64,000 nt of DNA from NCEH01 sp002257205 (GTDB lineage Bacteria > Pseudomonadota > Alphaproteobacteria > Rhizobiales > Xanthobacteraceae). Within the stretch, counting starts at the first letter, position 1, and each line of letters opens with the position of its first letter. The notes under the pieces were generated by a model that saw only the letters and a list, made by a program, of their open reading frames with translations, did no database searches and was not told where the DNA came from. Location of the stretch: assembly GCF_043195105.1 (NCBI RefSeq), contig NZ_JBAFWO010000005.1; one strand, given 5' to 3'. Both the position numbers and the translations under genes were made by a program. Shown here piece after piece: positions 54,720-63,117 of this stretch.

Positions 54720-56099
54720 ATGAATGCAGATCTGCTCGCGCGCGCCGGCCGCCCGGTGCCGCGCTATACCTCCTACCCCACGGCCCCCCATTTCGGCGCG
54801 GAGGTCGATGCCGCGACCTATGCCGGGTGGCTGGCGGCGGTGCCGCCGGACGCGACGGCCTCGCTCTACCTGCATGTGCCATTCTGCGCCGAGCTGTGTT
54901 TTTACTGCGGCTGCCACACCACGGTGGCGCGCGGGATAACGCCGCTGGTGGCCTATGCGGCGCGGCTGGAGGAGGAGATCGCGCTTGTGACCGCGCGCCT
55001 GCCCGGCCGGCTGGAGGTGGGGCACCTGCATTGGGGCGGCGGCACGCCGACCATGCTGGGCAATCCCGATTTCCTGCGCCTCATGGCGCTGCTGCGCACG
55101 CGCTTCGCGGTCCGTCCCGATGCCGAGATCGCGATCGAGATCGATCCCCGCGTCATGGACCAGGCCAAGGTGGATACGCTGGCCTCAGCCGGCATCAACC
55201 GGGCCAGCCTCGGCGTGCAGGATTTCGACCCCAAGGTGCAGGAGGCGATCGGTCGCCGGCAAAGTTTCGCCGAAACCGCCGCCGTCGCCGATGCCCTGCG
55301 CAAGGCCGGCATCGGCGCCATCAATCTCGACCTGATCTACGGCCTGCCCCACCAGACCACGGCCTCGGTGACGCGCACGCTGAACGACGCGCTGGCGCTG
55401 GAGCCGAGCCGAATCGCGGTGTTCGGCTATGCCCATGTGCCGTGGATGAAAAAGCACCAGGCGCTGATCTCCGAAGCCACCCTGCCCGGCCCCGCCGCCC
55501 GGCTCGAACAGGCGGAAACTATTTCCCGCCTGCTAAATGAAGCCGGCTATGTATCCATCGGCCTGGATCATTTCGCCCGTCCTGGCGATGCCATGGCGGA
55601 GCGCGCCGAGGCCGGAACGCTGAAGCGCAATTTCCAGGGCTATACCACCGACGATGCCCCGATCCTGCTGGGCTTCGGCCCGTCCGCCATCGGCGCTTTG
55701 CCCCAGGGCTATGTGCAGAACCTGCCCGCGACCCCGCACTGGCACCAGGCGGTGGCGCGGGGCGAATTGCCGATCGCGCGCGGACGCGCCCTGACCGCCG
55801 ACGACCGGCTGCGGCGGGCGGTGATCGAGCGGCTGATGTGCGATCTTTCGGTCGATCTTGATGCCGTCTGCGCCGCCCACGGCACCGATGCCGGGGTGTT
55901 CGCCCAGGAGCTTGGCGCCCTCGCGCCCCTGATCGCGGACGGACTGGCGGTGCGGGAGGGAGCATCGGTGCGCGTGCCGGAAACCGCGCGCGCCTTCACC
56001 CGCACCGTATGCGCGGTGTTCGACGCCTATCTCGCCCCGCAATCGGGCGCGGCCTCTGACTCGGCCCCGGCCCCGCGCCGGCACGCGGCGGCGGTGTGA
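54720..56099 (+). CDS. hemN: Oxygen-independent coproporphyrinogen III oxidase
   Basis: HemN is the radical-SAM enzyme making protoporphyrinogen IX when oxygen is scarce. The 459-residue protein opens with PVPRYTSYPTAPHF and has the cluster motif PFCAELCFYCGC (Cys56, 60, 63 with Cys65), then WGGGTPTML and the HemN C-terminal domain. The presence of RYTSYPTAPHF and the fourth Cys distinguish true HemN from HemW. A FixK-type box lies upstream and fixK/fixLJ lie downstream, consistent with microaerobic control known for rhizobial hemN. The C-terminal 15 residues are Ala/Pro-rich. Confidence 0.94.
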   Translation: MNADLLARAGRPVPRYTSYPTAPHFGAEVDAATYAGWLAAVPPDATASLYLHVPFCAELCFYCGCHTTVARGITPLVAYAARLEEEIALVTARLPGRLEVGHLHWGGGTPTMLGNPDFLRLMALLRTRFAVRPDAEIAIEIDPRVMDQAKVDTLASAGINRASLGVQDFDPKVQEAIGRRQSFAETAAVADALRKAGIGAINLDLIYGLPHQTTASVTRTLNDALALEPSRIAVFGYAHVPWMKKHQALISEATLPGPAARLEQAETISRLLNEAGYVSIGLDHFARPGDAMAERAEAGTLKRNFQGYTTDDAPILLGFGPSAIGALPQGYVQNLPATPHWHQAVARGELPIARGRALTADDRLRRAVIERLMCDLSVDLDAVCAAHGTDAGVFAQELGALAPLIADGLAVREGASVRVPETARAFTRTVCAVFDAYLAPQSGAASDSAPAPRRHAAAV

Positions 56100-56163
56100 G
56101 GGCGAGGGCTGCTTGGCCTTAAGGGGTGTGGGTGCGCCGGAAAGCAGGTGCACGCCCTTCGTT

Positions 56164-56196
56164 CATCATGGCGGGGCGTGTGCCCGGTCATCCACG
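56164..56196 (+). repeat. REP-like palindromic element, copy 2
   Basis: Begins CATCATGGCGGGGCGTG and ends CATCCACG: a diverged copy of the element at 7481-7512, in the same orientation. Confidence 0.6.
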
Positions 56197-56242
56197 CCGG
56201 GCCGCCCGCACCGGTCTTGAAAGGCTGGCACCAACGGGTCCA

Positions 56243-56274
56243 CGTGGATGCACGGGACAAGCCCGTGCATGACG
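56243..56274 (-). repeat. REP-like palindromic element, copy 3 (inverted)
   Basis: Begins CGTGGATGCACGGGACAAG and ends GTGCATGACG. It contains the hairpin GCACGGG/CCCGTGC with an ACAAG loop and is the inverted partner of copy 2, about 46 bp away. Confidence 0.7.
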
Positions 56275-56636
56275 AGGCTCTGCTGCAATCGCGCCGGATC
56301 ACCAATGTCGATCAGCACCACGGCAGCGGGAGGACCCGCCTGCGCTATTTTGGGATGCGTCTTCCTAGGGATGTGCCTTCGTCCCCGTGCGTATCCCGGC
56401 CATCCGGTCGGCGCTGCGGGAACACGGCCGGCGAGGCCCGGGCGCCTGAGGCGGCACAGATTGCCGGGACGCGCCTGGGGAAGAAAGGGATGCTTCCTTC
56501 ACGACAGCCCGGCCGCAAGGCGGCGGGACAAGACAGTGAAACTGACCGTGAAACGGGCCGCACACTTGGCCACGCACTTGGCGGCGCCTTCGACGCGCCC
56601 CCGCGCGGAAAGCCCGCGCGACGAAAGCCGCTGGTC

Positions 56637-57338
56637 TCAGCTGTCGAGACGACGCAACGCGTTGCGGTCGCGCAGCACAATGCAGCGCGAGGACGGCAAA
56701 GCGATCGCCGCGGAGCCCTCGAGCTGGGTCAGGGTGCGCGAGACGGTCTCGATGGTGAGGCCGAGATAATCGGCGATATCCTGGCGCGACATGGGCAAAT
56801 GCACTTCGCTCAGATCGACCGGGCTGGAGCGGCGGGCAAGGTCCAGCAGGAAGGTGGCGACCCGCTCCTGCGCGGTCTTGCGGCCCAGCAGCAGAAGATG
56901 GTCCTGCGCGCGGTGCAATTCGGTGAAGGTGAGGTTCCAGATGGCGCGGGCGAGCACGCTGTCGTCGGTGGCCCGGCTGAACAGCAGCGACCGCTTCACG
57001 CGGGCCAGGCGGCATTCGCTGACCGCCTCGGCGGAAAAGCGGGTGCGCTCGGCGGTTTCCCAGCCGAAGGCATCGCCCTTCAGGCAGAAGGTCTCGATCT
57101 GCCGGCGCCCGTCACCGAGCAGCTTGCAGATGCGCACGACGCCCGAGAGCACCACGAAGACATGATCGGCCGGTTCATCCTCGCCGAAAATCTCGGCATT
57201 GCGGGTGAAACTGACGACGGTTCCCATGCGCGCCACGGCGGCGGCGGGGTTGAGCACGTCTTCTTCCTCCCGGATGGCGGCGGGCAAGGGGGCGGGAAAG
57301 GCGCGGTTCGCGACGATAGCGGCGGCGGTGGCGGGCAT
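56637..57338 (-). CDS. fixK: Crp/FNR family regulator FixK
   Basis: A 233-residue CRP/FNR-type activator. It has a cyclic-nucleotide-fold domain (VSFTRNAEIFGEDEPADHVFVVLSGVVRI) and a C-terminal helix-turn-helix whose recognition helix holds E-x-x-S-R (Glu197, Ser200, Arg201), the set that reads TTGAT half-sites. The N-terminal iron-sulphur cysteines of FNR/FnrN are missing, so it is FixK, controlled by transcription through FixJ and not by direct oxygen sensing. ATG 57338 with GGAGG eight bases upstream is preferred to an upstream TTG. It is divergent from fixLJ. Confidence 0.9.
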   Translation of the reverse strand: MPATAAAIVANRAFPAPLPAAIREEEDVLNPAAAVARMGTVVSFTRNAEIFGEDEPADHVFVVLSGVVRICKLLGDGRRQIETFCLKGDAFGWETAERTRFSAEAVSECRLARVKRSLLFSRATDDSVLARAIWNLTFTELHRAQDHLLLLGRKTAQERVATFLLDLARRSSPVDLSEVHLPMSRQDIADYLGLTIETVSRTLTQLEGSAAIALPSSRCIVLRDRNALRRLDS

Positions 57339-57406
57339 CGAACAGGCCTCCAAAGGTTCGATTAGAGGATTAGGTCTTTGCTCTTGATCAATAAATTCGG
57401 ATCGAA

Positions 57407-57430
57407 CCCTTAAGTAGGGCGCCTTAAGGG
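57407..57430. promoter_or_regulatory. Candidate FixJ-binding site upstream of fixK
   Basis: CCCTTAAG (57407-57414) and its complement CTTAAGGG (57423-57430) flank an 8-bp spacer; TTAAGTA and a nearby TTTCCC resemble reported FixJ-site words. It is about 80 bp upstream of the fixK ATG and about 117 bp before fixL. The position suits FixJ activation of fixK from about -55. Confidence 0.55.
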
Positions 57431-57535
57431 ATTTCCCGGAGGCGCGGAGTGGGCCAAAGTGTATGTAAGCGGCGGCGGTAGCCGGCAGGCGCGTCGCGCC
57501 CGCCGCGCCTGCGCAATGGGGTACGGACAGGCGGG

Positions 57536-59077
57536 ATGACCAGCCAGAACGAGACCAAGCCCGCCGCCCCTGCGGCGGTGGCGCCGCTCCCGGCCGGCGG
57601 CGGACAGATGGCGAGCTTCACCGGCGAGGCGCTCACCAGCCTGTTCGCCGGCGCGTTCGCGGTCATGATCGCGGTGGTGGCGGGCGACCTGCTCGGCTGG
57701 CCCGCCTTCGGCCCTGCGGCCCTGCTCGCCTGTGGCTGCGCGGTGGTGCTGGTCAGCGGGCGCGGCCTTGCCGCCTGCCTGCCGGCGGTGGCGATCGCGC
57801 TCGGCGCGCAATCCGCCTTGGCCTGGACCGGCGCCGACAACGCCCCCCCCACGCTCCCGGCGGCGCTGCTGTTTCTGGTCCTTGGACTTTCCACGAGCGT
57901 GCTGGGGGAGCGGCTGCGCCGCACCAAGCTCGATTCCGCCGCGCGCGACCGAGCGCTGCTGGCGCGCGAGGCGCACCTCTCGTCCATCCTCGATACCGTG
58001 CCCGACGCCATGATCGTGATCGACGCGCGCGGCATCATGCAATCCTTCTCCAGCGCCGCCGAGCGCCTGTTCGGCTACACCGCCTCGGACGCCATCGGCC
58101 GCAACGTCTCCATCCTCATGCCCAATCCCCACAAGAGCACGCATGACGCCTATCTGGAGCGCTATCTCACCACCGGGGAACGGCGCATCATCGGCATCGG
58201 CCGCGTGGTCGCGGGGCTGCGCAAGAACGGCTCCACCTTCCCCATGGAATTGTCGGTGGGCGAGATGCGCTCGGGGTCCGGCCGGTTCTTCACCGGCTTC
58301 ATCCGCGACCTCACCGAGCGCCAGGCCACCGAGGCGCGGCTTCAGGAATTGCAGGCCGAGCTGGTCCACATCTCACGCCTCACCGCCATGGGCGAGATGG
58401 CCTCCACCCTCGCCCACGAACTCAACCAGCCGCTCTCCGCCATCGCCAATTACATCAAGGGCTGCCGCCGCCTGCTGGAACAGGACGAATCGCGCAACGC
58501 GCCGCAATTGCAGGGCGCGCTCGACAAGGCCGCCGAACAGGCGCTGCGGGCCGGCCATATCATTCGCCGCCTGCGCGATTTCGTCTCGCGCGGGGAAAGC
58601 GAGCGGCGGGTAGAAAGCCTCTCCAAGTTGGTGGAGGAAGCGAGCGCCCTCGCCCTGGTGGGGGCCAAGGAATATGGCATCGAAGTGCGCTTCAGATTCG
58701 ATCCCGCGTGCGACCTCGTGCTCGCGGACAAGGTGCAGGTGCAGCAGGTCTTGCTCAATCTGATCCGCAACGGCATGGAAGCGATGATGGAGGCGCCACG
58801 GCGCTTCCTGGTGGTGCAGACCAGCCCGGAGGAGGACGACATGGTCGCGGTTTCCGTGTCCGACACCGGCCACGGCATCTCCAAGGAGGTCGCCGACCAA
58901 TTGTTCATGCCCTTCATCACCACCAAGCAGCATGGCATGGGGGTGGGCCTTTCCATCTCCCGCACCATCATCGAATCGCACGGCGGCCGCATCTGGGCCG
59001 AACCGAACCCCGAGGGCGGCAGCATTTTCCGATTCACCCTGCGCGCCGTGCAAGAGGAGGCCGTGGGCAATGCCTGA
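57536..59077 (+). CDS. fixL: Oxygen-sensing histidine kinase FixL
   Basis: FixL is a haem-PAS kinase that phosphorylates FixJ at low oxygen. The 513-residue protein has about four N-terminal membrane helices (residues 35-122) and a PAS domain at about 145-260. The proximal haem His is probably His203 in STHDAYLERYLTTGERRIIG, and the oxygen-contact Arg is Arg223 in IGIGRVV. The kinase core has the phospho-His294 in TLAHELNQPL, and N, G1 and G2 boxes (LIRNGMEAM, DTGHGI, GMGVGLSI). It overlaps fixJ by 8 bp and is divergent from fixK. Confidence 0.95.
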   Translation: MTSQNETKPAAPAAVAPLPAGGGQMASFTGEALTSLFAGAFAVMIAVVAGDLLGWPAFGPAALLACGCAVVLVSGRGLAACLPAVAIALGAQSALAWTGADNAPPTLPAALLFLVLGLSTSVLGERLRRTKLDSAARDRALLAREAHLSSILDTVPDAMIVIDARGIMQSFSSAAERLFGYTASDAIGRNVSILMPNPHKSTHDAYLERYLTTGERRIIGIGRVVAGLRKNGSTFPMELSVGEMRSGSGRFFTGFIRDLTERQATEARLQELQAELVHISRLTAMGEMASTLAHELNQPLSAIANYIKGCRRLLEQDESRNAPQLQGALDKAAEQALRAGHIIRRLRDFVSRGESERRVESLSKLVEEASALALVGAKEYGIEVRFRFDPACDLVLADKVQVQQVLLNLIRNGMEAMMEAPRRFLVVQTSPEEDDMVAVSVSDTGHGISKEVADQLFMPFITTKQHGMGVGLSISRTIIESHGGRIWAEPNPEGGSIFRFTLRAVQEEAVGNA

Positions 59078-59723
59078 GACCTTTCCCCAGGACACCTTTC
59101 CCAAGGACGCCTTGCCGATCCATATCATCGACGATGACGACGCGGTGCGCGATTCCCTGTGCTTCCTGCTGGAATGCGCCGGCTTCAAGGTGCAGGCGCA
59201 CCCCTCCGCCGGCGCCTTCATCGACGGCGGCGTTCCCGCGAGCGCCGGATGCATCATCACCGACGTGCGCATGCCCGGCCTGAGCGGGGTCGAGCTGCTG
59301 CAATATCTCAACACGCGCGGCTCGAAGATCCCGGTCATCGTCGTCACCGGCCATGGCGACGTGCCGCTGGCGGTGGAGGCGATGAAGCTCGGCGCCGCCG
59401 AATTCCTGGAAAAGCCGTTCGACGACGATGCCCTGCTCGCCGCGGTGCACACCTGCCTCACCCAAGCCGCCCTGCATCACCACCAGGATGCGGTGCGCAG
59501 CGACGTGGAGGAGCGCATCGCCGCCCTCTCCCAGCGCGAGCATCAGGTTCTGGAACTGCTGCTGGTGGGCCATGCCAACAAGGTGATCGCCCAGGATCTC
59601 GGCATCAGCCCGCGCACAGTCGAGGTTTACCGCGCCAATGTGATGACCAAGATGAAGGCGGCCAGCCTCTCCGAACTGGTGCGCATGGCACTGATCGCCG
59701 GGGTCGGCGGCCCGGTGGACTGA
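59070..59723 (+). CDS. fixJ: Response regulator FixJ
   Basis: FixJ is the partner regulator of FixL. The 217-residue protein has a receiver domain with acidic pocket Asp21-24, phospho-acceptor Asp65 (IITDVRMPG), Thr93 and Lys115 (EFLEKPF). A LuxR-type helix-turn-helix (LSQREHQVLELLLVGHANKVIA, ISPRTVEVYRANVMTKM) follows. ATG 59070 lies inside the end of fixL, so translation is coupled. The expected direct target is fixK, through the site at 57407-57430. Confidence 0.95.
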   Translation: MPETFPQDTFPKDALPIHIIDDDDAVRDSLCFLLECAGFKVQAHPSAGAFIDGGVPASAGCIITDVRMPGLSGVELLQYLNTRGSKIPVIVVTGHGDVPLAVEAMKLGAAEFLEKPFDDDALLAAVHTCLTQAALHHHQDAVRSDVEERIAALSQREHQVLELLLVGHANKVIAQDLGISPRTVEVYRANVMTKMKAASLSELVRMALIAGVGGPVD

Positions 59724-59750
59724 CGCCGCTGCGGGATCCTCAGGCCGGCC

Positions 59751-59764
59751 TTGATCTATCTCAA
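59751..59764 (+). promoter_or_regulatory. FixK/FNR box in a FixK-type promoter
   Basis: TTGATCTATCTCAA matches TTGAT-N4-ATCAA at nine of ten positions and is embedded in a longer perfect inverted repeat (CCGGCCTTGA and TCAAGGCCGG). A TAAATA at 59785-59790 lies where the -10 of a class II promoter (box centred near -41) would be, predicting a start of transcription near 59797. It would drive the single-domain response regulator. The same palindrome could also act as a hairpin after fixJ. Confidence 0.75.
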
Positions 59765-59877
59765 GGCCGGTGCGCCGCCATATCTAAATACTTCTCCAGC
59801 TGAGAATGCGAGACGGGTCCGTCGCAGCGGCGGATGGAGTGTCTCGCAAGAAGGCGGGAGTCTCATGCAAGAGGCGT

Positions 59878-60285
59878 ATGGCGGTGTTGATGGCCGGGGA
59901 CAACCAGGACATGCGGGACATGCCCGGCAATGTGGTTCTGCTGGTGGATGACGATCCGGCGATCCGCAGTTCGCTGAAATTCGCCCTGGAGCTGGAAGGC
60001 TTCGACGTGCGGACTTTCGCTTTGCCCGAGGAGATTCTCGCCGCCGATCTGCCGTCGCGCGGCTGTATCGTGGTTGATTATTACCTTCCAGGCCAGGACG
60101 GCCTGGAACTGCTCGGCCAATTGAAAGCCCGCCACGTCTCCCTTCCCGCCATTCTCATCACCAGCAACCCCGCCGAAAACGTCCGCCGCCGGGCCTCTTC
60201 CGCCGGCGTCGCGATCATCGAAAAACCGCTGCTGAGCAACGCCTTGAGCGATGCGGTGCGCGACACCCTCGCACGCGGCTCCTGA
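59878..60285 (+). CDS. Single-domain response regulator of the fix locus
   Basis: A stand-alone receiver of about 135 residues with acidic pocket in VVLLVDDDPAIRSS, phospho-acceptor Asp67 in IVVDYYLPGQDGLELL, and Lys in IIEKPLLS; there is no output domain. The ATG at 59878 preceded by AAGAGGCG is preferred. An earlier ATG at 59806 would lie only about 9 bases after the predicted start of transcription and adds a non-conserved tail. A FixK box precedes it. Bradyrhizobium has a FixK2-dependent receiver gene next to fixJ, and FixT in Sinorhizobium is a small receiver-like inhibitor of FixL. This protein may serve in feedback; that is inference. Confidence 0.82.
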   Translation: MAVLMAGDNQDMRDMPGNVVLLVDDDPAIRSSLKFALELEGFDVRTFALPEEILAADLPSRGCIVVDYYLPGQDGLELLGQLKARHVSLPAILITSNPAENVRRRASSAGVAIIEKPLLSNALSDAVRDTLARGS

Positions 60286-60442
60286 CGCCGCTTCGCAACG
60301 CCACGCTCCTTGCCACACCGCTTGCCGCTTGGAGCCGCAAACTCCAAAACCCGCACGCCCGTCTCCCGGCCGTCGCGGGAATGCGTCATGATCAGCGCGA
60401 AGCTCCATCGCTCTGTCCGAGTTCCTGCCAAAGGTCCCGCCC

Positions 60443-63112
60443 ATGACGATGCGCAATCTCGACGCCTTGTTCACGCCTTCCGCCATCGCGCTGGTGGGCG
60501 CCAGCAGCCGGGCCGGCTCGATCGGCACGGTGATCGCCCGCAATCTGTTCGAGGCCGGCTTCAACGGGCCGATCCTCACGGTGAAGGCGGGCGAACGGGC
60601 GATCCGCTCCTCGCTCAATTATCCCACCATCGAGGCGCTGCCGATCCCGGTCGACCTCGCGGTGATCGTCGCGCCGCCGAGCAAGGTGCCCCAGGCGGTG
60701 GCCGAGCTCGGCGCCAAGGGCTGCCGCGCCGCCATCATCGCCACCGCCGGCTATGACGTGGCCGACGGAATCTATGATGCCGCGTTGCGCCAGCAGGTGC
60801 TGGATGCCGCCAAGCCGCATCTGCTGCGCCTCATCGGACCGAACAGCCTCGGCTTCATTTCCACCGGCCCGCGCATCAATGCCAGCTTCGCGCACCTGAT
60901 GCCGGCGCGCGGCCATATCGCCTTCGTCAGCCAGTCTGGCGCCATGGCCACCGCGGTGCTGGACTGGGCCCATGCGCGCGGGCTCGGCTTTTCCCATGTG
61001 ATCTCGCTGGGCGAGAAGGCGGACGTGGATTTCGGCGACCTGCTGGATTATCTCGCGCTCGACAATTCCACCCGCGCCATCCTGCTCTATGTGGAATGCC
61101 TCACCGACGCCCGCAAATTCATGTCGGCGGGGCGCATCGCCGCGCGCTCCAAGCCGGTGATCGTCATCAAGGCCGGGCGCAGCGCGGCAGGGGCACAGGC
61201 GGCGCTCTCCCACACCGGGGCGCTCGCCGGCTCGGACATGGTCTATGACGCCGCGTTCCGCCGCGCCGGCATGCTGCGCGTGCACGAATTGCGCGAATTG
61301 TTCGAGGCGGTCTCCACCCTCTCGTCCGGCATCCGCCTCAAGGGCGAGCGGGTGGGCGTGCTCACCAACAGCGCCGGGGCCGGCATCATCGCCACCGACA
61401 CGCTGGAGGACATGCCGGGCCAATTGGGCACGCTCGATCCCAAGACCCTGGCGAAGCTCGACGCCGCGCTGCCGCGCGCCTGGTCCCACGCCAATCCGGT
61501 GAACATCGGCGCCGACGCCGACGGCAAGCGCTATGCCGACGCGCTCGCCATCCTGATGGAGAACGAGGGCACCGACGCGACTTTGGTCCTCAACAGCCCC
61601 AATGCCGTCTCCGACAGCGGCCAGGCGGCGGATGCGGTGATCGCCGCGCTCGCTTTGCGTCCGCGCGCGCCGGTATTGACCTGCTGGATGGGCGAAAGCG
61701 CGGTCGCCGATGCCCGCCGGCGCTTCACCGCCCAGCGCGTGCCGACCTATGAGACCCCGGACGAGGCGGTGCGCGCGTTCGCACATCTGGTCTCCTACCA
61801 GCGCAACCAGACCCTGCTGATGGAGACTCCTCCGGCGCGCTCGTTCGACGAGCCGGACCGCGCCAAGGCGGCGGAGGTGATCCGCGCCGCCATCGCCGAG
61901 GGGCGTTCCACCCTGAGCGAGTTCGAGGCCAAGGCGGTGCTCGCGGCCTATGACATCCCCATCGTCGAGACCCGCATCGCGCACGATCCCGCCGAGGCCG
62001 GGCGCATCGCCGCCGAAATGGGCGGGGTGCTGGTGCTGAAGATCCTGTCCCACGACGTGCTCCACAAATCGGATGTGGGCGGCGTGCGCCTCGACCTGCA
62101 CGGGCCGAAGGCGGTGGAAGAGGCGGCGCGCGACATGCTCGCGACGCTGGAGGCGCGCATGCCCGGCGCGCGGGTGGAAGGCTTCACGGTCCAGCCCATG
62201 ATCCGCCGGCCCAATGCCCAGGAGCTGATCGCCGGCATCGCCAATGATCCCACCTTCGGCCCGGTGGTTCTGTTCGGCCAGGGCGGGCTAGCGGTGGAGG
62301 TGATCGCCGACCGCGCGGTCGCCCTGCCGCCGCTCAACGGCGTGCTGGCGCTGGAGATGATCGGCCGCACGCGGATTTCCAAGCTGCTCGCCGGCTATCG
62401 CGACCATCCGCCGGTGGATCTCGACGCGGTGGCCGCGACCTTGGTGAAGATTTCCGACCTGCTCGGCGACCTGCCGCAGATCGCCGAACTGGACATCAAT
62501 CCCCTGCTGGCGGACGAGCACGGCGTAATCGCGCTCGATGCCCGCATCGTGGTGCATCCCACCGAGGGGGCGGGCACGGAGCGCTTCGCGATCAAGCCCT
62601 TCCCCACCGGGCTCGTGCGCGAGATCACGCTTCCCGATGGCCAGGCACTGGAGCTGCGGCCGATCCGGCCCGAGGACGAGCCGGGAATCGTCGACATCGT
62701 GCGCCGCTCGGACCCGCGCGACGTGCGCATGCGGTTCCTCGGCTCGCTGAAGGATTTTCCCCATCTGCTCGCCGCCCGCCTGTCGCAGATCGACTACGAC
62801 CGGGAAATGGCGCTGGTGGCGGTGGACACGGCCGGCGCGTTCCTCGGCGTGGTGCGCATCATCGCCGATCCGGACAATGAGACCGCCGAATACGCCATCA
62901 TGGTGCGCTCGGACATGAAGGGCAAAGGGCTCGGCTACCGGCTCATGAACGAGATCATCGCCTATGGCCGCCAGCGCGGCCTGAAGATGATCTATGGCGA
63001 CGTGCTGCGGGAGAACCAGCCCATGATGCACATGGCGCAGGATCTCGGCTTCATCGCCAAGACCGGCGAGGATTATACCGTGATGCGGGTCGAGCTGGAG
63101 CTGAAGCCGTAG
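60443..63112 (+). CDS. NDP-forming acyl-CoA synthetase fused to GNAT acetyltransferase
   Basis: An 889-residue fusion. An N-terminal CoA-binding domain (TPSAIALVGASSRAGSIG, FVSQSGAMATAVLDWA) is followed by succinyl-CoA-ligase-like domains (AALSHTGALAG). An ATP-grasp domain lies at about 480-700 (VLVLKILSHDVLHKSDVGGVRL) and a C-terminal GNAT domain at about 720-889 (VRSDMKGKGLGYRLMNEII). Proteins of this design include Pat of Salmonella, which acetylates and inactivates acetyl-CoA synthetase; there the synthetase part is regulatory and inactive. His in SHTGA is retained here, so a catalytic synthetase is possible. Not obviously linked to the fix genes. Confidence 0.88.
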   Translation: MTMRNLDALFTPSAIALVGASSRAGSIGTVIARNLFEAGFNGPILTVKAGERAIRSSLNYPTIEALPIPVDLAVIVAPPSKVPQAVAELGAKGCRAAIIATAGYDVADGIYDAALRQQVLDAAKPHLLRLIGPNSLGFISTGPRINASFAHLMPARGHIAFVSQSGAMATAVLDWAHARGLGFSHVISLGEKADVDFGDLLDYLALDNSTRAILLYVECLTDARKFMSAGRIAARSKPVIVIKAGRSAAGAQAALSHTGALAGSDMVYDAAFRRAGMLRVHELRELFEAVSTLSSGIRLKGERVGVLTNSAGAGIIATDTLEDMPGQLGTLDPKTLAKLDAALPRAWSHANPVNIGADADGKRYADALAILMENEGTDATLVLNSPNAVSDSGQAADAVIAALALRPRAPVLTCWMGESAVADARRRFTAQRVPTYETPDEAVRAFAHLVSYQRNQTLLMETPPARSFDEPDRAKAAEVIRAAIAEGRSTLSEFEAKAVLAAYDIPIVETRIAHDPAEAGRIAAEMGGVLVLKILSHDVLHKSDVGGVRLDLHGPKAVEEAARDMLATLEARMPGARVEGFTVQPMIRRPNAQELIAGIANDPTFGPVVLFGQGGLAVEVIADRAVALPPLNGVLALEMIGRTRISKLLAGYRDHPPVDLDAVAATLVKISDLLGDLPQIAELDINPLLADEHGVIALDARIVVHPTEGAGTERFAIKPFPTGLVREITLPDGQALELRPIRPEDEPGIVDIVRRSDPRDVRMRFLGSLKDFPHLLAARLSQIDYDREMALVAVDTAGAFLGVVRIIADPDNETAEYAIMVRSDMKGKGLGYRLMNEIIAYGRQRGLKMIYGDVLRENQPMMHMAQDLGFIAKTGEDYTVMRVELELKP

Positions 63113-63117
63113 GGCGC

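Larger units (their letters stand above)
56100..56636. other. Convergent intergenic region between hemN and fixK
   Basis: These 537 bp contain no convincing gene. Two REP-like elements in opposite orientation occupy 56164-56274. The remainder (56280-56636) is GC-rich, without repeats that I can define or a T-rich terminator; several short frames there look like noise. Confidence 0.6.

Noticed and set aside
56637..57338. Calling the CRP/FNR protein FnrN
   Set aside because: The N-terminal cysteine cluster needed for an oxygen-sensing iron-sulphur centre is absent.
57384..57397. TTGATCAATAAATT near fixK as an FNR/FixK autoregulatory box
   Set aside because: Only the first half-site matches; the second half (AAATT against ATCAA) does not.
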